Shown: piece by piece, positions 24,034-34,601 of the stretch
Numbering within the stretch: position 1 is the stretch's first letter
Layout: every line of letters starts with the position of its first letter
Origin: Gracilaria domingensis
Lineage: Eukaryota; Rhodophyta; Florideophyceae; Gracilariales; Gracilariaceae
Assembly: GCA_022539475.1 (NCBI GenBank)
Contig: VCMS01000055.1
Coordinates: forward strand, 159,087 to 223,086
Reading direction: 5' to 3'
Length of the DNA stretch: 64,000 nt
Notes under the pieces: generated by a model
What the model was told of the DNA's origin: nothing
Seen by the model: the letters and a program-made list of their open reading frames with translations, nothing else
The model's database searches: none
Made by a program: the position numbers and the translations under genes

Positions 24034-25176
24034 ATGCATGTAGACTCCTTTGGCCACGAGTTCCTGGAAATTTTCCGGGAACACTACCCACCCTCCCTTT
24101 TCTTCGAGATGAACCTTGCCACTAATTTTGCCCTCATGCGTTTGCTTCGGGAATACTTCCGCTTAGTCAGAAGGATACCCGCACAGAACCACGAAACGGG
24201 TTTCCTCCTAGCTAATCTTGCCGTGACTCTCTACCCAATCAATTTGATCGAGAACTGCATGTCCCGAATCGACTATATCCGAGAGCTCATCGAAAACCCG
24301 GGATCTGATTCTACCGCTCGACAGTCAACCCCGACTACGACTAGCATTCGTATCTTTCAGCAGGCCGGTAGATTCCCCGAGACCTCGCCATTCCGACAAC
24401 AGGATCAGCGGATCAAAGATTTTGACATGAATCGAGCTCTGAAGCAGATCTCGTATCGTTTTAAGTATGACTCGTCGAAGTCCTCGGGCGCATTTAGTCA
24501 ATGCTGGCACGAATACCAGGACGAATTTACTGCCACCGCACAGGAAAATGGAATCCCGGAATCTCACTGGTTACGACTCATGCGCCACCTCCTGAGTGGC
24601 AAGGAGAAGAGGTACTTCCTGTCGCACGTCCTGCCTCACTGTGAGACGTTCGCTGAAGCCTGCAACAAAATGAGTAATATATAGTACTCCGTCAGCAGGA
24701 AGAAGCGAGCCGAAAACCTCGTGCGCACACTCCGTCTAGAAGCATTCCTCAAGGACACAACCGACCTGTCCGAGGCTCTCTTCAAACTGGACGAGCAGAT
24801 TTCCACATTGACCCCCCAGTGCTCCAGCTACAGCCGATCAGATCATCCCAAAATTAAGTATCTCCGCCAAGGTGTAGTAGGACATGCGTTTGCCCGAGAG
24901 GCCATCCAGCGTTTGGACTCCGAGAACCTCCACTACCAGGAGTTCTTGACCCAACTCGACTCGGCCGCTCAGCTCCGAACAGAAGAAATGGACCACTCGG
25001 CTTCGGTCAGCACGTCCGCCAACGTGTTCTTGACCCAGTACGGCCCCCTTCCACAACATTTCGGACAGAATCGGACCCCTCGTCACAATTACTCCTGCTC
25101 TAATTGTGGCAAACCGGGTCACACAGTTCGGCACTGCCGTCTTACCCCGAAATATCAAATAAATTGGCGCCCGTAG
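24034..25176 (+). pseudogene. gag: Copia gag remnant with zinc knuckle
   Basis: A frame open 24034-24684, interrupted by a TAG and continuing in the same frame to 25176. Helical, Arg/Glu-rich sequence ends in a CCHC zinc knuckle (CSNCGKPGHTVRHC near 25098-25140), the RNA-binding signature of retroelement Gag. Gag-like sequence before 24034 (GQPPTVNHPAASHAPQ...) is in another frame, so the N-terminus is frameshifted away. An acidic Ser/Asp-rich frame at 25178-25465 follows and is probably the gag-protease linker. Confidence 0.75.
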
Positions 25177-25551
25177 AGTGCGCTTCCTGCAAAAGAAGAA
25201 GTATGGAAACAATGAAGTTCCCGCCTTTGAACGCGTCATCTACGAGTTAAGCGAGCAACTCGAAGCCCCCTCGGACTCGGATTCCGAAGACGTCGACGAT
25301 TTTTACAACTCTAGCTCAGAGAGCCCCACCAAGTACTCTGAAAAATCGGACCCCCCTCATTCAAAAGACGATTCGGATCATTCCCTCGAGGGATTCTATG
25401 AATCGGTCAACCTGCACGGGCTGGACAACACCCTGGATTTTTCCAACGGGACTCTCTCGTCTTAAATGAGATGGTTCCGAATAAAAACCCCAAGGTAGTT
25501 AGCAAGATAGCAGGTAGTGGTAGAAATCCCAAAAAACACCTCTTTATGTAG

Positions 25552-25930
25552 TAGATTTACTCTCATGTAACGTCTCCGAGGTCAAAATACATGACGAAAC
25601 CCACCACTTTCTTGGCGCTTGCCTTGAAACTGGCGTTCAGCGAACGGTTATTGGCCTACGCCAGGCCAAATTCTAGTGCAAATCAGTCGGTATCAAGTTC
25701 AAACCTCACCAATCCCGGCTCCGCTACCATCTTGACAAATCCATCTTTCGACCACTGGGACAAATCCCCATCAGAATCCATGCTCCCGAAGGCCGCATAA
25801 TCAAGTTCACAGTCAACGTCATCGACGTGACATTCCCCTCCTACTCGGCCTCGACTTCCTTGATCACAACCAGCTCTACGTCAAGAACATATCCAACAAA
25901 CTGGTCTGTACTAGAGGTTGGACGATGCCA
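25552..25930 (+). pseudogene. Copia protease remnant, active-site Asp replaced
   Basis: An aspartic-protease-like stretch is recoverable by switching frames: the active-site block reads CLETGVQRTVIGL, where the family has Asp-Thr/Ser-Gly. Later GRIIKFTVNVIDV and a hydrophobic LGLDFLDHNQL-like segment fit the retroviral-type protease fold. At least two frame changes occur. Glu for the catalytic Asp would abolish activity. Confidence 0.55.
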
Positions 25931-27064
25931 ATCGAGCGACAATTGGGCCACCTCTATCTGGACTGGACGGACTATATTGACATCAGCTTCATGATGACAG
26001 AACTACGCAAATTGCATTTGCATTTCTATCACCCCTCTTCAGGGAAGCTGTTCAACTTGATCAACAAGACTCTGCCGAACGAAGCCCCCCCGGAAACAAA
26101 GAAGCTCCTGGAAGAGGTAACGAAGGCCTGCGCAACCTGCCAGCACTTCTCACCACAACCCATGAGCTTTCAAGTGTCTTTCCATGACGGAATTGTCTTC
26201 AATCGTGACATATCCCCAGATCTCATGTTTATTGACAACCAGCCGATTTTGCATGTAGTGGATCTCCCTACTCAGTTCAGTGCAGCCGTGTTTGTTACAC
26301 GACAATCTCTGGACGACATCTGGGAAGCATTTCTCCAATGCTGGGCTACTGTTCACACCAGTTTCCCAGACATCATGACATGCGACCACGGATCAGTCTT
26401 CAATTCTCCAAGATGGCAAACCCTTATGAGAGAGGGCGGTATACAGTATAAACTCAGCGGCGTTGAGAGTCATAACTCCCTCGGCGCTGTTGAGCGTTAC
26501 TACGCCCCTCTCCGACCCATCTTCCGTAAGATTCGTCACCATCGACCATCAGTAACCCCCAGACTTGCCCTCTAACTTGCAATAAAGGCCATGAACGACA
26601 CGATGAACCCCGAGGGCGTGGTACGCTCGTTACTCGTCTTTGGCGTTCTTCCTCGCCTACCTGGAGTGGCATCTGAAACAGGTGACCACCACGCACGGAT
26701 GCAATCTCTTATGATAGCTAGGCACGAAATGGAACAAATCTCTAATGAATTAAGGCTTCGTAGAGCCTTAAAAACGAAATTACCCCCTACTGTCCACACC
26801 AATCTCTCCGTTGGACAGAAAATACTTGTCTTCCGTGAAGATTCCACCGCGCCTTGGACCGGTCCTTACGAGATCAAACGGATCGAGGACAAGCAAGTCT
26901 TCATTGACAGCAACGGCACCCTAGTTCAGCACAATATCTCCCAAGTCAAGCCCTATGTGCAGGACCAGGAGCCGCCAGAAGAACCCCCTACATCTTACCT
27001 TGACCTCCTTGACACGTTCCTCAATGACTTCTCGGACAAAAACGACGCCTCTGGGACCGAGTGA
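25925..27064 (+). pseudogene. Copia integrase remnant
   Basis: The zinc-binding pre-integrase part is seen (LHLHFYHPSSGKLFNLI, then CATCQHF, an H-H-C-C pattern), followed by the DDE core: DLMFIDNQPILHVVDL, DIMTCDHGSVFNS with the second Asp, and GAVERYYAPL with the Glu. A stop at 26573 and a frame change separate this from the C-terminal part 26591-27064 (SVGQKILVFRED, PWTGPYEIKRI), an integrase C-terminal barrel-like segment. Not functional as it stands. Confidence 0.75.
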
Positions 27065-28168
27065 CCCATCCATCTCACTGACATACTTAAACCAAACGAC
27101 CCACGCCGGTTTCTTCCACAGTTTGACGAAGCACGGCGCAAAGAAGTTGACAGTTTAACGAAGCGTGAAGTCTGGAAGGTCGTCAAAACCGAAACAATTC
27201 CTCCCGGGGCCAACATTCTTCGGGGGCGCTTTGCACTCTCCATCAAGAACGTCGGCACACCAGAGAAGTTGTACAAGGCTAGGTTCATTGCTCAAGCTCA
27301 CAGGGACAAAGACAAGAGTGTTCTTGTACACAACTCCACCACAGTCCGCAAAAGCTCCATCCGAACCATTCTAAGTCTTGCCGCCGCCTACGGATTCCGA
27401 ACCTGGAGCGACGATGTAAGTCAAGCTTACTTACAAAGTAGCGACAGCCTCCAACGAGATGTTTATTTGAAACCTTCCCCGGACTTCAAGCTACTTCCCG
27501 ACGTAGCCTTGAAACTACTCAAACCTCTCTATGGACTACCAGATTCCGGCGACTATTGGAACAAGACTATGTTCGATCACCTCCGAAACGACCTAGATAT
27601 GTGTCAAGCCAAGTCCGATATCCCATTCTTTTACAAGACAGACCACAACACCCTTTCAGGTATGACCGGAACTTATGTCGACGACTCTTTGCTCGCCGGC
27701 AACCCTCAGTTCTTGGAACTCATCGACAAATCCCTTGACCGCTTTGAATCCCGTGGCCGTGAATTCGATAATTTCCGATTCTCAGGGCTGAATATCAAAA
27801 CAATTGACAAGTCATTTACTATTGATCAGACGGATTATATTCAGAACCTTGAAATTTTATCAGACTCCAACTACGGCAACTTCCGCTCTATGAGAGCAAA
27901 ACTTGCATGGCTTTGCAACTCACGACCGGATATCTGTTTCATCGTGAACAGACTCACACAAATCACCGAGAATAAGTTTGCAACCGATCCTCAGAACTAC
28001 TCAAAAATCGTCAACAAGACAATCCATTTCTTGAAAAATCCCAACCATTGCATGTTGAAATTTCGAAAACTAGTTTTAGATAGTTTATGTTTACGGGTAT
28101 ATTCAGACTCTTCTTTTGCTAACAATGGCGACCTTACCTCTCAACTCGGTTATATTGTCCTCTTATAA
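27064..28168 (+). pseudogene. Copia reverse transcriptase remnant
   Basis: The longest intact frame is 27269-28168 (299 aa). It has the copia RT blocks: YKARFIAQAHRDKDK, TWSDDVSQAYLQS with the first catalytic Asp, LKPLYGLPDSGDYW, and GTYVDDSLLAG with the YVDD pair. RT sequence upstream (27064-27268) is in another frame. The element therefore lacks a continuous pol frame. Confidence 0.85.
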
Positions 28169-28597
28169 GACAAGTAAAACCATTGCAACGTCCTCCATTA
28201 CGCCAGTCACAAAAGTCGCAGAGTTATTCGCAGTGCTTTAGGAGGAAACCTGTATGCTTTTGCTGACGCATTCGACTATGCTTACTCTATGTAGAAGGAC
28301 CTGGACGAGATGCTTGGTCGACAAATTGACATACGCATGTTTACGGACTCTAAGAGCCTTTTTGATGTCATCACTAAGTCTTCTACCACCGCAGAGAAAC
28401 CAATTATGATTGACATTGCCGCTGTTCGACGAGGCTACGAATCGAACTGCATATGCGATATGGGTTTCCGTAAGTCCAAGTTCAACCCGGCCGACAGCTT
28501 CACAAAACTGGTTTCTAACGCCGTTTTGGAACGCATTTTAGATTCAAACCGCATCGAACACCCAACAGCGCAATGGATTGTTCGCAATAACAACTAG
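28169..28597 (+). pseudogene. Copia RNase H remnant
   Basis: Continues from RT after a stop and frame change. The open part 28310-28597 reads MFTDSKSLFDVITKSSTTAE, MIDIAAVRRGYES and NPADSFTKL, the characteristic end of copia RNase H. It stops 33 bp before the right LTR, with the purine tract in between. Confidence 0.8.
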
Positions 28598-28629
28598 GGA
28601 ATGTAGTACAATAGAAGAAAAATATCGAG

Positions 28630-28974
28630 CGTTGGAATGAAAGCCGTGACGGGAGAGGGAGTGGTGGAATTATCAGCCTTCAGCAGGAGAGGCTGATAAT
28701 TCGAACCGACAGTCTGCCAAGCCACGCTTTGATATGCTACGTGGCGAAAGCGGGCGTGGCAGAAGTGCAGCCTCTCTCTCTTAGAGTGCGCGTCTCAGTT
28801 CTCTATAAAAGCGAGAGAGAGCAGAGTAGTTCCTTTCTCCTCTGCTCTCCTCCCATCACCATCTTCCTACTCTAACAACCTTGCCTACACGCTGCGTCTT
28901 CATCCTCGCAAGCGAGCGAGCGCGAGCGCGTCAGCGAGCGCGTAAGCGAGCGTCAGCGAGCGTATGTTACGACA
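28630..28974 (+). repeat. Right LTR of copia element
   Basis: 345 bp, the direct repeat of 22289-22632 with scattered substitutions; TATAAA at 28804-28809 and the same GAGCG-rich tail. It ends TTACGACA and is followed by the target duplication GGAAT. Confidence 0.92.
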
Positions 28975-28979
28975 GGAAT

Positions 28980-30674
28980 GTAGCAGATTTCGGGGGGTTT
29001 GTACATGTACAGTCGACCCCTATGCTGTGGAGCAACGGCTTTCCGCTATCGGATGCATCACGGTTCTCATAATGAGATGGTACCGATGGCCGGTGACGTG
29101 GCTAAGTTATGAAAACTCCCTTTAATTTTGGGTATTGTTGGGATGGTTTGGTTGGACCCTTAATAGGTGGACCCTGCATGGGAAGTGCCTAGTGGGTGTG
29201 ATAGTAGGCCACGTGGTGGAGCTGTCTAGTTAGATATTTGTGCCACGCCCGTTGGGGAATACCCTGCACCCTGACAGTGGTTCGTCCACGTGTATGACCC
29301 TCGGGAGGTGTGCATTGTAGATACCGTAGTAGTAATAGTATATATGCTCGGGTGATCTCACCCTGGAGCCTCCAAGTAAATGGACAACTGAGTCGCGTCC
29401 TGTTGAGGATCGGGCTATAGTAGACAGCTGCCTACGTAGGTTTACCACTCCCCTCGGAGAGTAACCACGATTGGTTTCGGCGCTACTACCCCTCAGGGTC
29501 ACTTAGGAAGCTTGCATTTTTCCATCTCTGGAACCTTTGTTATATCTACCGTTGTATCGGCCTATTGTTGTTGTCATTGTATTTTGTTGTTTACTTTCGT
29601 GACTGTTGTTGTCACCCGTTCACCTGGTTCAGGTATTGCTTCCGCCCCAGTATTGGGTATATTTTCGGCACGCCTTTGTGCGTCGCTCCGCTATCGGACC
29701 TGTTCCCGCCGGTTGGCACGGTCCGTGGCTTCGCTCCGGTGGGTTGCACCGTGAGCTTTCCCCCCCGTTAACACGGTCCCCCTTTTCTCCATCTCTCCAG
29801 GTTCGGATCACACTTCACCTCTGGATCTACACCGTTCTTTGCACCTCACCTCTGTAGGTATATCCAGTCACCGTCTCCGGTCTTAACCCCGGCTTGTTTC
29901 GCGACTCGAGCACGGACAGAGGGTACTACCGCTGTTTCTATCCCATCCAGGGAGTAGGACTCGGACATCCTAGTGGAGATTCCCCATCGCGCCTAGCGCA
30001 GGGTTTTGCTCTACATATGCAGTGCACCTTCGTGTAATAGAGGATCTTAAGTGCACTCTAAGGGTAGTGCATTCTAAAGGGAAAACAAAGTCTAATTGAA
30101 TGTTTTCGATTCAGCGTCTGACGCCGATGCTTGCAAAATTTCTCGTGGTGGACGTTCAGCACACCACGTTCCGCGAGCTTCAAGAAACTACAGACAGCAT
30201 CCAGTCTTGATTTCTGCATGAAAATTTCAGCACGCCTGCTTATCCCGTACTTCAACATGCACTATTGAACGTTTGTTTCATTGAAACGTCCTGTACAATT
30301 TGAATGCGTTCACTCCGCGAGAGTGACACATTGTTTTGGATAGCATGTCTTAGTCCGTCTCCACCGCGGCGGTGGATATGAATTGCATTCATGATTCTTT
30401 CATTTTCGCCAGTACTTTAATCCCCACCGCGGATGAAAATGAAAACAATTGAAATCCATTCTATCCATTTTGACATGAAACTTTACCCCAAATAGAGAAA
30501 AAATGGAATGAAAAGGCTATTGAATAGATGCAAACTAATGCCCACACATTTTGGCGGCTGAAGAGCAGTGTGCTACCACTTTAACTTCCTTTCATGCGCT
30601 ACTGCCTCCTCTCGACAAACGAAACCTTGCATCAAGTTTCAAAACAGCTTCTCGACTCGAGAGCATTACATTAA
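28980..30674. other. Gene-free stretch right of the copia element
   Basis: About 1.7 kb. 29126-29466 starts TGTTGGGATGG, carries TATATATG near 29340 and ends near AGTAACCA, followed by TTGGTTTCGGCGC; this could be a solo LTR of another family but no second copy is in the window. 29510-30060 is pyrimidine-rich. A 15-bp perfect palindrome CCACCGCGGCGGTGG lies near 30361. No gene was recognised. Confidence 0.35.
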
Positions 30675-31741
30675 ATGGACGTTGGACGTACATGGCAAAA
30701 AGAAGAGCGTGCTGCACTTGCTTGGGCTTGGATCTATGCCTCTACAGATCCCATTGTTGGTAAAAACCAAACCGGCAAGGCATTCTATCAAACAGTTCAT
30801 AAACGCTTTTCCCAGTACGACACAGATCGAAAAGGCCCTGGTAGATACGGATTTTGCAGCGTCAAAAGCTGCAACCAGAAGTTTGGAGAATTTCAGCAGA
30901 CTGTCAGAATTTCAAGCCCTCATTGCGCAAAATATACAGCGCCAATCCTACAGATGTTTTAGAGGAGAATATTATTTCATTGGCGGTAGCGATTCATGTA
31001 AGTGTTGTTAACAAAATGGAGTACTATATGCGTAACTTTAATCAGGATGAGTGGATTAATCTGCAAGCGTGGAAGATTCTGAAGATTCATCCAAAATGGG
31101 AAGTCGTAATGTCCAGTTTTACTAAGAAAGAGGAGGATGTTCCCAGCGTTGAAGGATGCGACTCTCGGGACGAAAACCTCCAGATTGATGTAAATAGTGG
31201 CGGCACAATGGCCAAAGCCAAGCTTCTGTCTGACAAAACAATGCCGGTAGAACATAAAACCAGTCCTAATAAGTCTCGTGAGAGGGCCAACAGCTTGCCT
31301 GGTAGAGAAAAGGCGAAATATGCTCGAACGGAAGAGAACATGGCGCGAAGCATGAAGGACATGGCAGAGACGATGGCAAAGAAAGCAGAAATACTGGAGG
31401 ACAGGAATGGGATATCACTGTTCATGAGCACAGATGATCTCTTAACGAGTGCTGAGAACTTAAAAGAGAAGAGAGCATTTCTCAGAGCTACGAGAAAGCT
31501 ACACATGAAGCGCATATTGTCTTGCCCGGAGAAAGAAGACACAAAGAACCCAGTCACTTTCGAGAGGAAAGACAATTCTGTCGGAGACAAATTGCCACAG
31601 AACTCCAATGCTGGTGGTAGTGAAAAACAGCGGGGAACAATACCAATGCTGTTTGTACCAAACAGTCGCAGAACATATCGGACTCTGGTAAGCTCGCCGT
31701 TACTACTCTACTGCAGAGCACTGAAGCCTCAAATAATGTGA
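30675..31741 (+). pseudogene. Harbinger Myb/SANT-like accessory protein
   Basis: From the ATG at 30675: WQKEERAALAWAWIYAST, DPIVGKNQTGKAFYQTV, the trihelix/Myb-like DNA-binding part of PIF/Harbinger accessory (NAM-associated) proteins. After a frame change near 30860 the second half continues to 31741: VWRISADCQNFKPSL, the block INLQAWKILKIHPKWE that is typical of this family, then a Lys/Glu-rich coiled-coil-like tail with GMSLFM-type segments. Family knowledge: this protein binds element ends and brings the transposase into the nucleus. Confidence 0.72.
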
Positions 31742-31753
31742 CCAATTCAAGCG

Positions 31754-31851
31754 TCGCGCCTCGCTCCGCGGCTGCACTCTGGTCCGCTCCTCGCTTCGCT
31801 CTTCGCGAACCTCCGCTGCGGACTTTGCGCTCGCCGCGGAGCGAGGCGCGA
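31754..31851. repeat. 18-bp perfect inverted repeat between Harbinger genes
   Basis: TCGCGCCTCGCTCCGCGG at 31754-31771 is matched exactly in reverse complement at 31834-31851. The 62-bp interior is itself rich in CGCTTCGCTCTTCGCG-type self-complementary sequence. It sits between the 3' ends of the convergent accessory and transposase genes. Confidence 0.7.
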
Positions 31852-31970
31852 ACATATAAGAAGAGAGTAGTGGTTTATTGTTCCCACACGTGCTCAATGA
31901 GCGCCGCCTTTAAATCGAAGTGCTCATGATTGTCAGTAACAGAGTCCTCTCGTTGTGCAACATACCCAGC

Positions 31971-32770
31971 CTAACTTCCTTGTGCCAAGACTTGTGCGAC
32001 TGGGCTGGTGGTGTCATTAAACCAACGAAACTGTTTTCCGTTCATTAACTTCTTTGCCTTGCCAGAGTCTATTTCGCCACCAAATCCACACCCATAAGGC
32101 TCACGTCTGTTCTTCACAATCATATTGTGTAGGATTACATAGGTACGCATTATGATTGCTAAATCGTCTTTGTACCAGCCCCGTGCAGGCCTGTCAAGTA
32201 CTTGAAATCGTTTCACAAGTACACCAAATGCTCTTTCTCCGTCTTTGCGTAGCTTTTCCTGCCAGGAGGAGTACTTTTTTTTTCTTGTTACTAGGTTCTT
32301 GAATCATCTTCGGGAAAAGCGCCCAATTTGGATAGATACCATCTGATAGGTAGTATAGAAGATTAAAACCCCTCCCATTGATTTTGTATTCAAAGAGAGA
32401 AGGAAACTCGCCTTTCATAATTGAGGTAATAGTAGGGGATGTGTCTAGTATGTTGATATCATTATTACTACCAGGTGATCCGGAAAACATGTGCCATATC
32501 CATAGCTCAGAATCTGCTATTCCTTCCAGAACGATTGTAGGTTTCGATTCCTTTCCACTACACATGCCAGCCTAAGCCGTAGGACAGTTTAGCCATTTCC
32601 AGTGTTTGCAATCAAAGCATCCTATACCACCCGTCATTCCCCTGGAAGCATAGATTTACATAATTCGGCGTAGGTCTGCCTCATTAGGCTGTCGCAAGTA
32701 CTCCGTCCCAAACCGTTGGATGATTACCCTACAGAAATCCCTTAAAGATTGTAGGACGCACGTTTCGGAG
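31971..32770 (-). pseudogene. PIF/Harbinger DDE transposase remnant
   Basis: Read on minus, the pieces follow the DDE_Tnp_4 order: LRDFCRVIIQRFGTEYLRQP, then after a stop RGMTGGIGCFDCKHW with the first Asp, ELWIWHMFSGSPGSNNDI with the second Asp region, LLYYLSDGIYPNWALF, and YVILHNMIV near the end. In-frame stops lie between DLRRIM and IYASRG and at PTA, and the frame changes near 32200, so the gene is dead. Length (about 260 residues recovered) is short of the usual 350-400. Confidence 0.85.
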
Positions 32771-33413
32771 ACCCAGAGAAACACTTTGATATCCGCTTGA
32801 TATTCTTTAGATATGCTTTGGATATCCGAGTGATTTCTCGGATATCCATCTGATTTTCGAAGTTGGATATACGGCCGATGTACCTAGGATACACGACAAT
32901 GCTCAAAATATACATCTTCTGTCTCTTTCAGATGCTAGTTTTTGGCGAGGGTCGTCCAGAAAGTGGCAAGGGTCGTCCAGTAAATTTCTTGAAAAAATAT
33001 CGAGATCAATTATTTCAAAATTTGGAGATAATTGCTTGCGTCGTCCAGAATCGCTGTGCAGTAAATACTGGTGGGTTTTCCACTCGTGCTAGTTCTTTAG
33101 TCGAGGGTTACCTGAACGGTATTTCGCGAAGTCTAGGTTCAGTTTCCATTAAGGTGCACATTACACGATACCTTCTGCGGAATGATACCCTGCAACGCAT
33201 GGAATACTGGTGCTAGTACAGATGAAGCCCATTATGAGATCATACCGTTTTATTCGTATCTATTCTTCTATCGACCGCTTTTGCTAACCACTACTTTGCT
33301 ACATTACATGTACCATTTCCTCATGATGGAGCGGGTGTAGGCGCAATCTGTGGCAGATGCCGCAGACTGCACCTGCACCAAAGTGCGGTATCGGTAGAAC
33401 ACATACGCACTCC

Positions 33414-33490
33414 GAGAGGATGAGGCGCGAAGCGCCTCATCCTCTCCGTTCCTCATGTAGGGAACCATTCCCAGATGCATGGTTCCCTAC
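33414..33490. repeat. Two adjacent perfect hairpins in transposon copy A
   Basis: GAGAGGATGAGGCGC (33414-33428) and its exact complement (33432-33446) enclose GAA. Then GTAGGGAACCAT (33457-33468) pairs with 33479-33490. Copy B keeps both (49042-49074 and following), the first with two mismatches, so they belong to the element. Confidence 0.75.
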
Positions 33491-34156
33491 TTGATGAACC
33501 TGCACCTGCAACTCGTGAGCTACGTCCGCATCAAAAGTCATTTACCTGTATACGCAAGCAGAAAATATCCATAAGTTAGTCAATTCTCCGTTGGATACAT
33601 TTGAAATGCGATTGAACGTACCATTGATAAAGCAAATCAGAAACGTTGCGCTAGAAAAGTCGAGGAACCTAGTAACTCGCAAAAGGAAGAAGAACAAGGA
33701 AAGGGATCGGTTAGATTAGTAACAATCCATTCATTGTAACACGCGAAAGGTCTCGAAGCGAGAACTCACAAGCAACGACACCGAGAATGCCCATGCAGCA
33801 AAAATACCCCAAGATGCGATAAACGAGAATGCAGCCTATGTCCCAACCAAGTACCAGAATCGCCTATCTCGAACAGTCAGAGATCCAAGATCGCCAAGAC
33901 ACCAACTTGGACCAATAATTCGCGTACTTACAGTCGTCGCTTTGGGTTACCGGGTTCGCGTTTTCACCCTTCAACTCGTTCTATATCTTGAAGAAATAGA
34001 AGAAGTTGAGGGTGAAAAGCTTATTTCCTGCCGTTTACATGTCGCAGAGCGCGAAGAAACGCAGTGAGGATTGTTTAGTTTAGAGCAAAGATACGTGGAA
34101 GGATATGGAAGAACGTACGAAAAGACTGCACGGAATACATCCGTGAGATACGGATG

Positions 34157-34232
34157 ACTCCGTCCTACTTTTTTCCGCCCTCTACTTTATGGAGCCTCCA
34201 TAACGTAGAGGGAGGAAAAAAGAAGGACGGAG
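34157..34232. repeat. 38-bp-arm palindrome, copy A specific
   Basis: Arms 34157-34194 and 34195-34232 meet with no loop and match nearly throughout (ACTCCGTCCT ... AGGACGGAG). Copy B has a different palindrome at the equivalent place (49508-49589). Confidence 0.7.
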
Positions 34233-34601
34233 CGGAGTATAACGCGAGGATGTGGATGGCACGGATGACGACGGTAACGGAAGGTCGCACGTCGGAGGCG
34301 CGGCGGCGGAGGCAGATTGAAGAGATTTATTTTTCTGTGCGAGATTGGACAAGTGTACAGCGTACAACGTTGGGAAACCACAGGTTTATAACCAGTGGTA
34401 GATAATACGAGAATTACACCCTTGTGTTGAGGTCGACGTGTACCTACGTTCCTTTTTGAACGAAAGCACGTGATTTAAACTCAAAATATATTCTCCGTTC
34501 TCAGCTTGACGTCGATCTTGACTGTCGCACGACCCCCTTCTCCCCTCGGACGACCTTCTTTTGCCGTCTTTGTCGTCTTTTCTCCTTCATTTCTTCTTCC
34601 C

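Larger units (their letters stand above)
22284..28979 (+). mobile_element. Ty1/copia LTR retrotransposon, decayed, with target-site duplication
   Basis: LTRs at 22289-22632 and 28630-28974 flank about 6 kb of plus-strand gag, protease, integrase, reverse transcriptase and RNase H remnants in copia order (integrase before RT). GGAAT at 22284-22288 and again at 28975-28979 is a 5-bp target-site duplication. The LTRs run TG...CA on the left; the right copy starts CG through one substitution. A purine-rich AGAAGAAAAA tract precedes the right LTR. The two LTRs differ at roughly two dozen positions, so insertion is not recent. Internal frames are broken by stops and shifts, so the copy cannot be autonomous. 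An inverted LTR-like segment lies inside its 5' part. Confidence 0.92.
30675..32850. mobile_element. PIF/Harbinger DNA transposon, broken
   Basis: Two hallmark genes lie in convergent orientation: a Myb/SANT-like (NAM-associated) protein on plus (30675-31741) and a DDE_Tnp_4 nuclease on minus (31971-about 32770). Both carry frame breaks. Between them is an 18-bp inverted repeat. An 11-bp hairpin (GGATATCCGAG, 32820-32847) lies near the right side. Terminal inverted repeats and a 3-bp target duplication were not found, so the outer ends are approximate. Confidence 0.75.
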
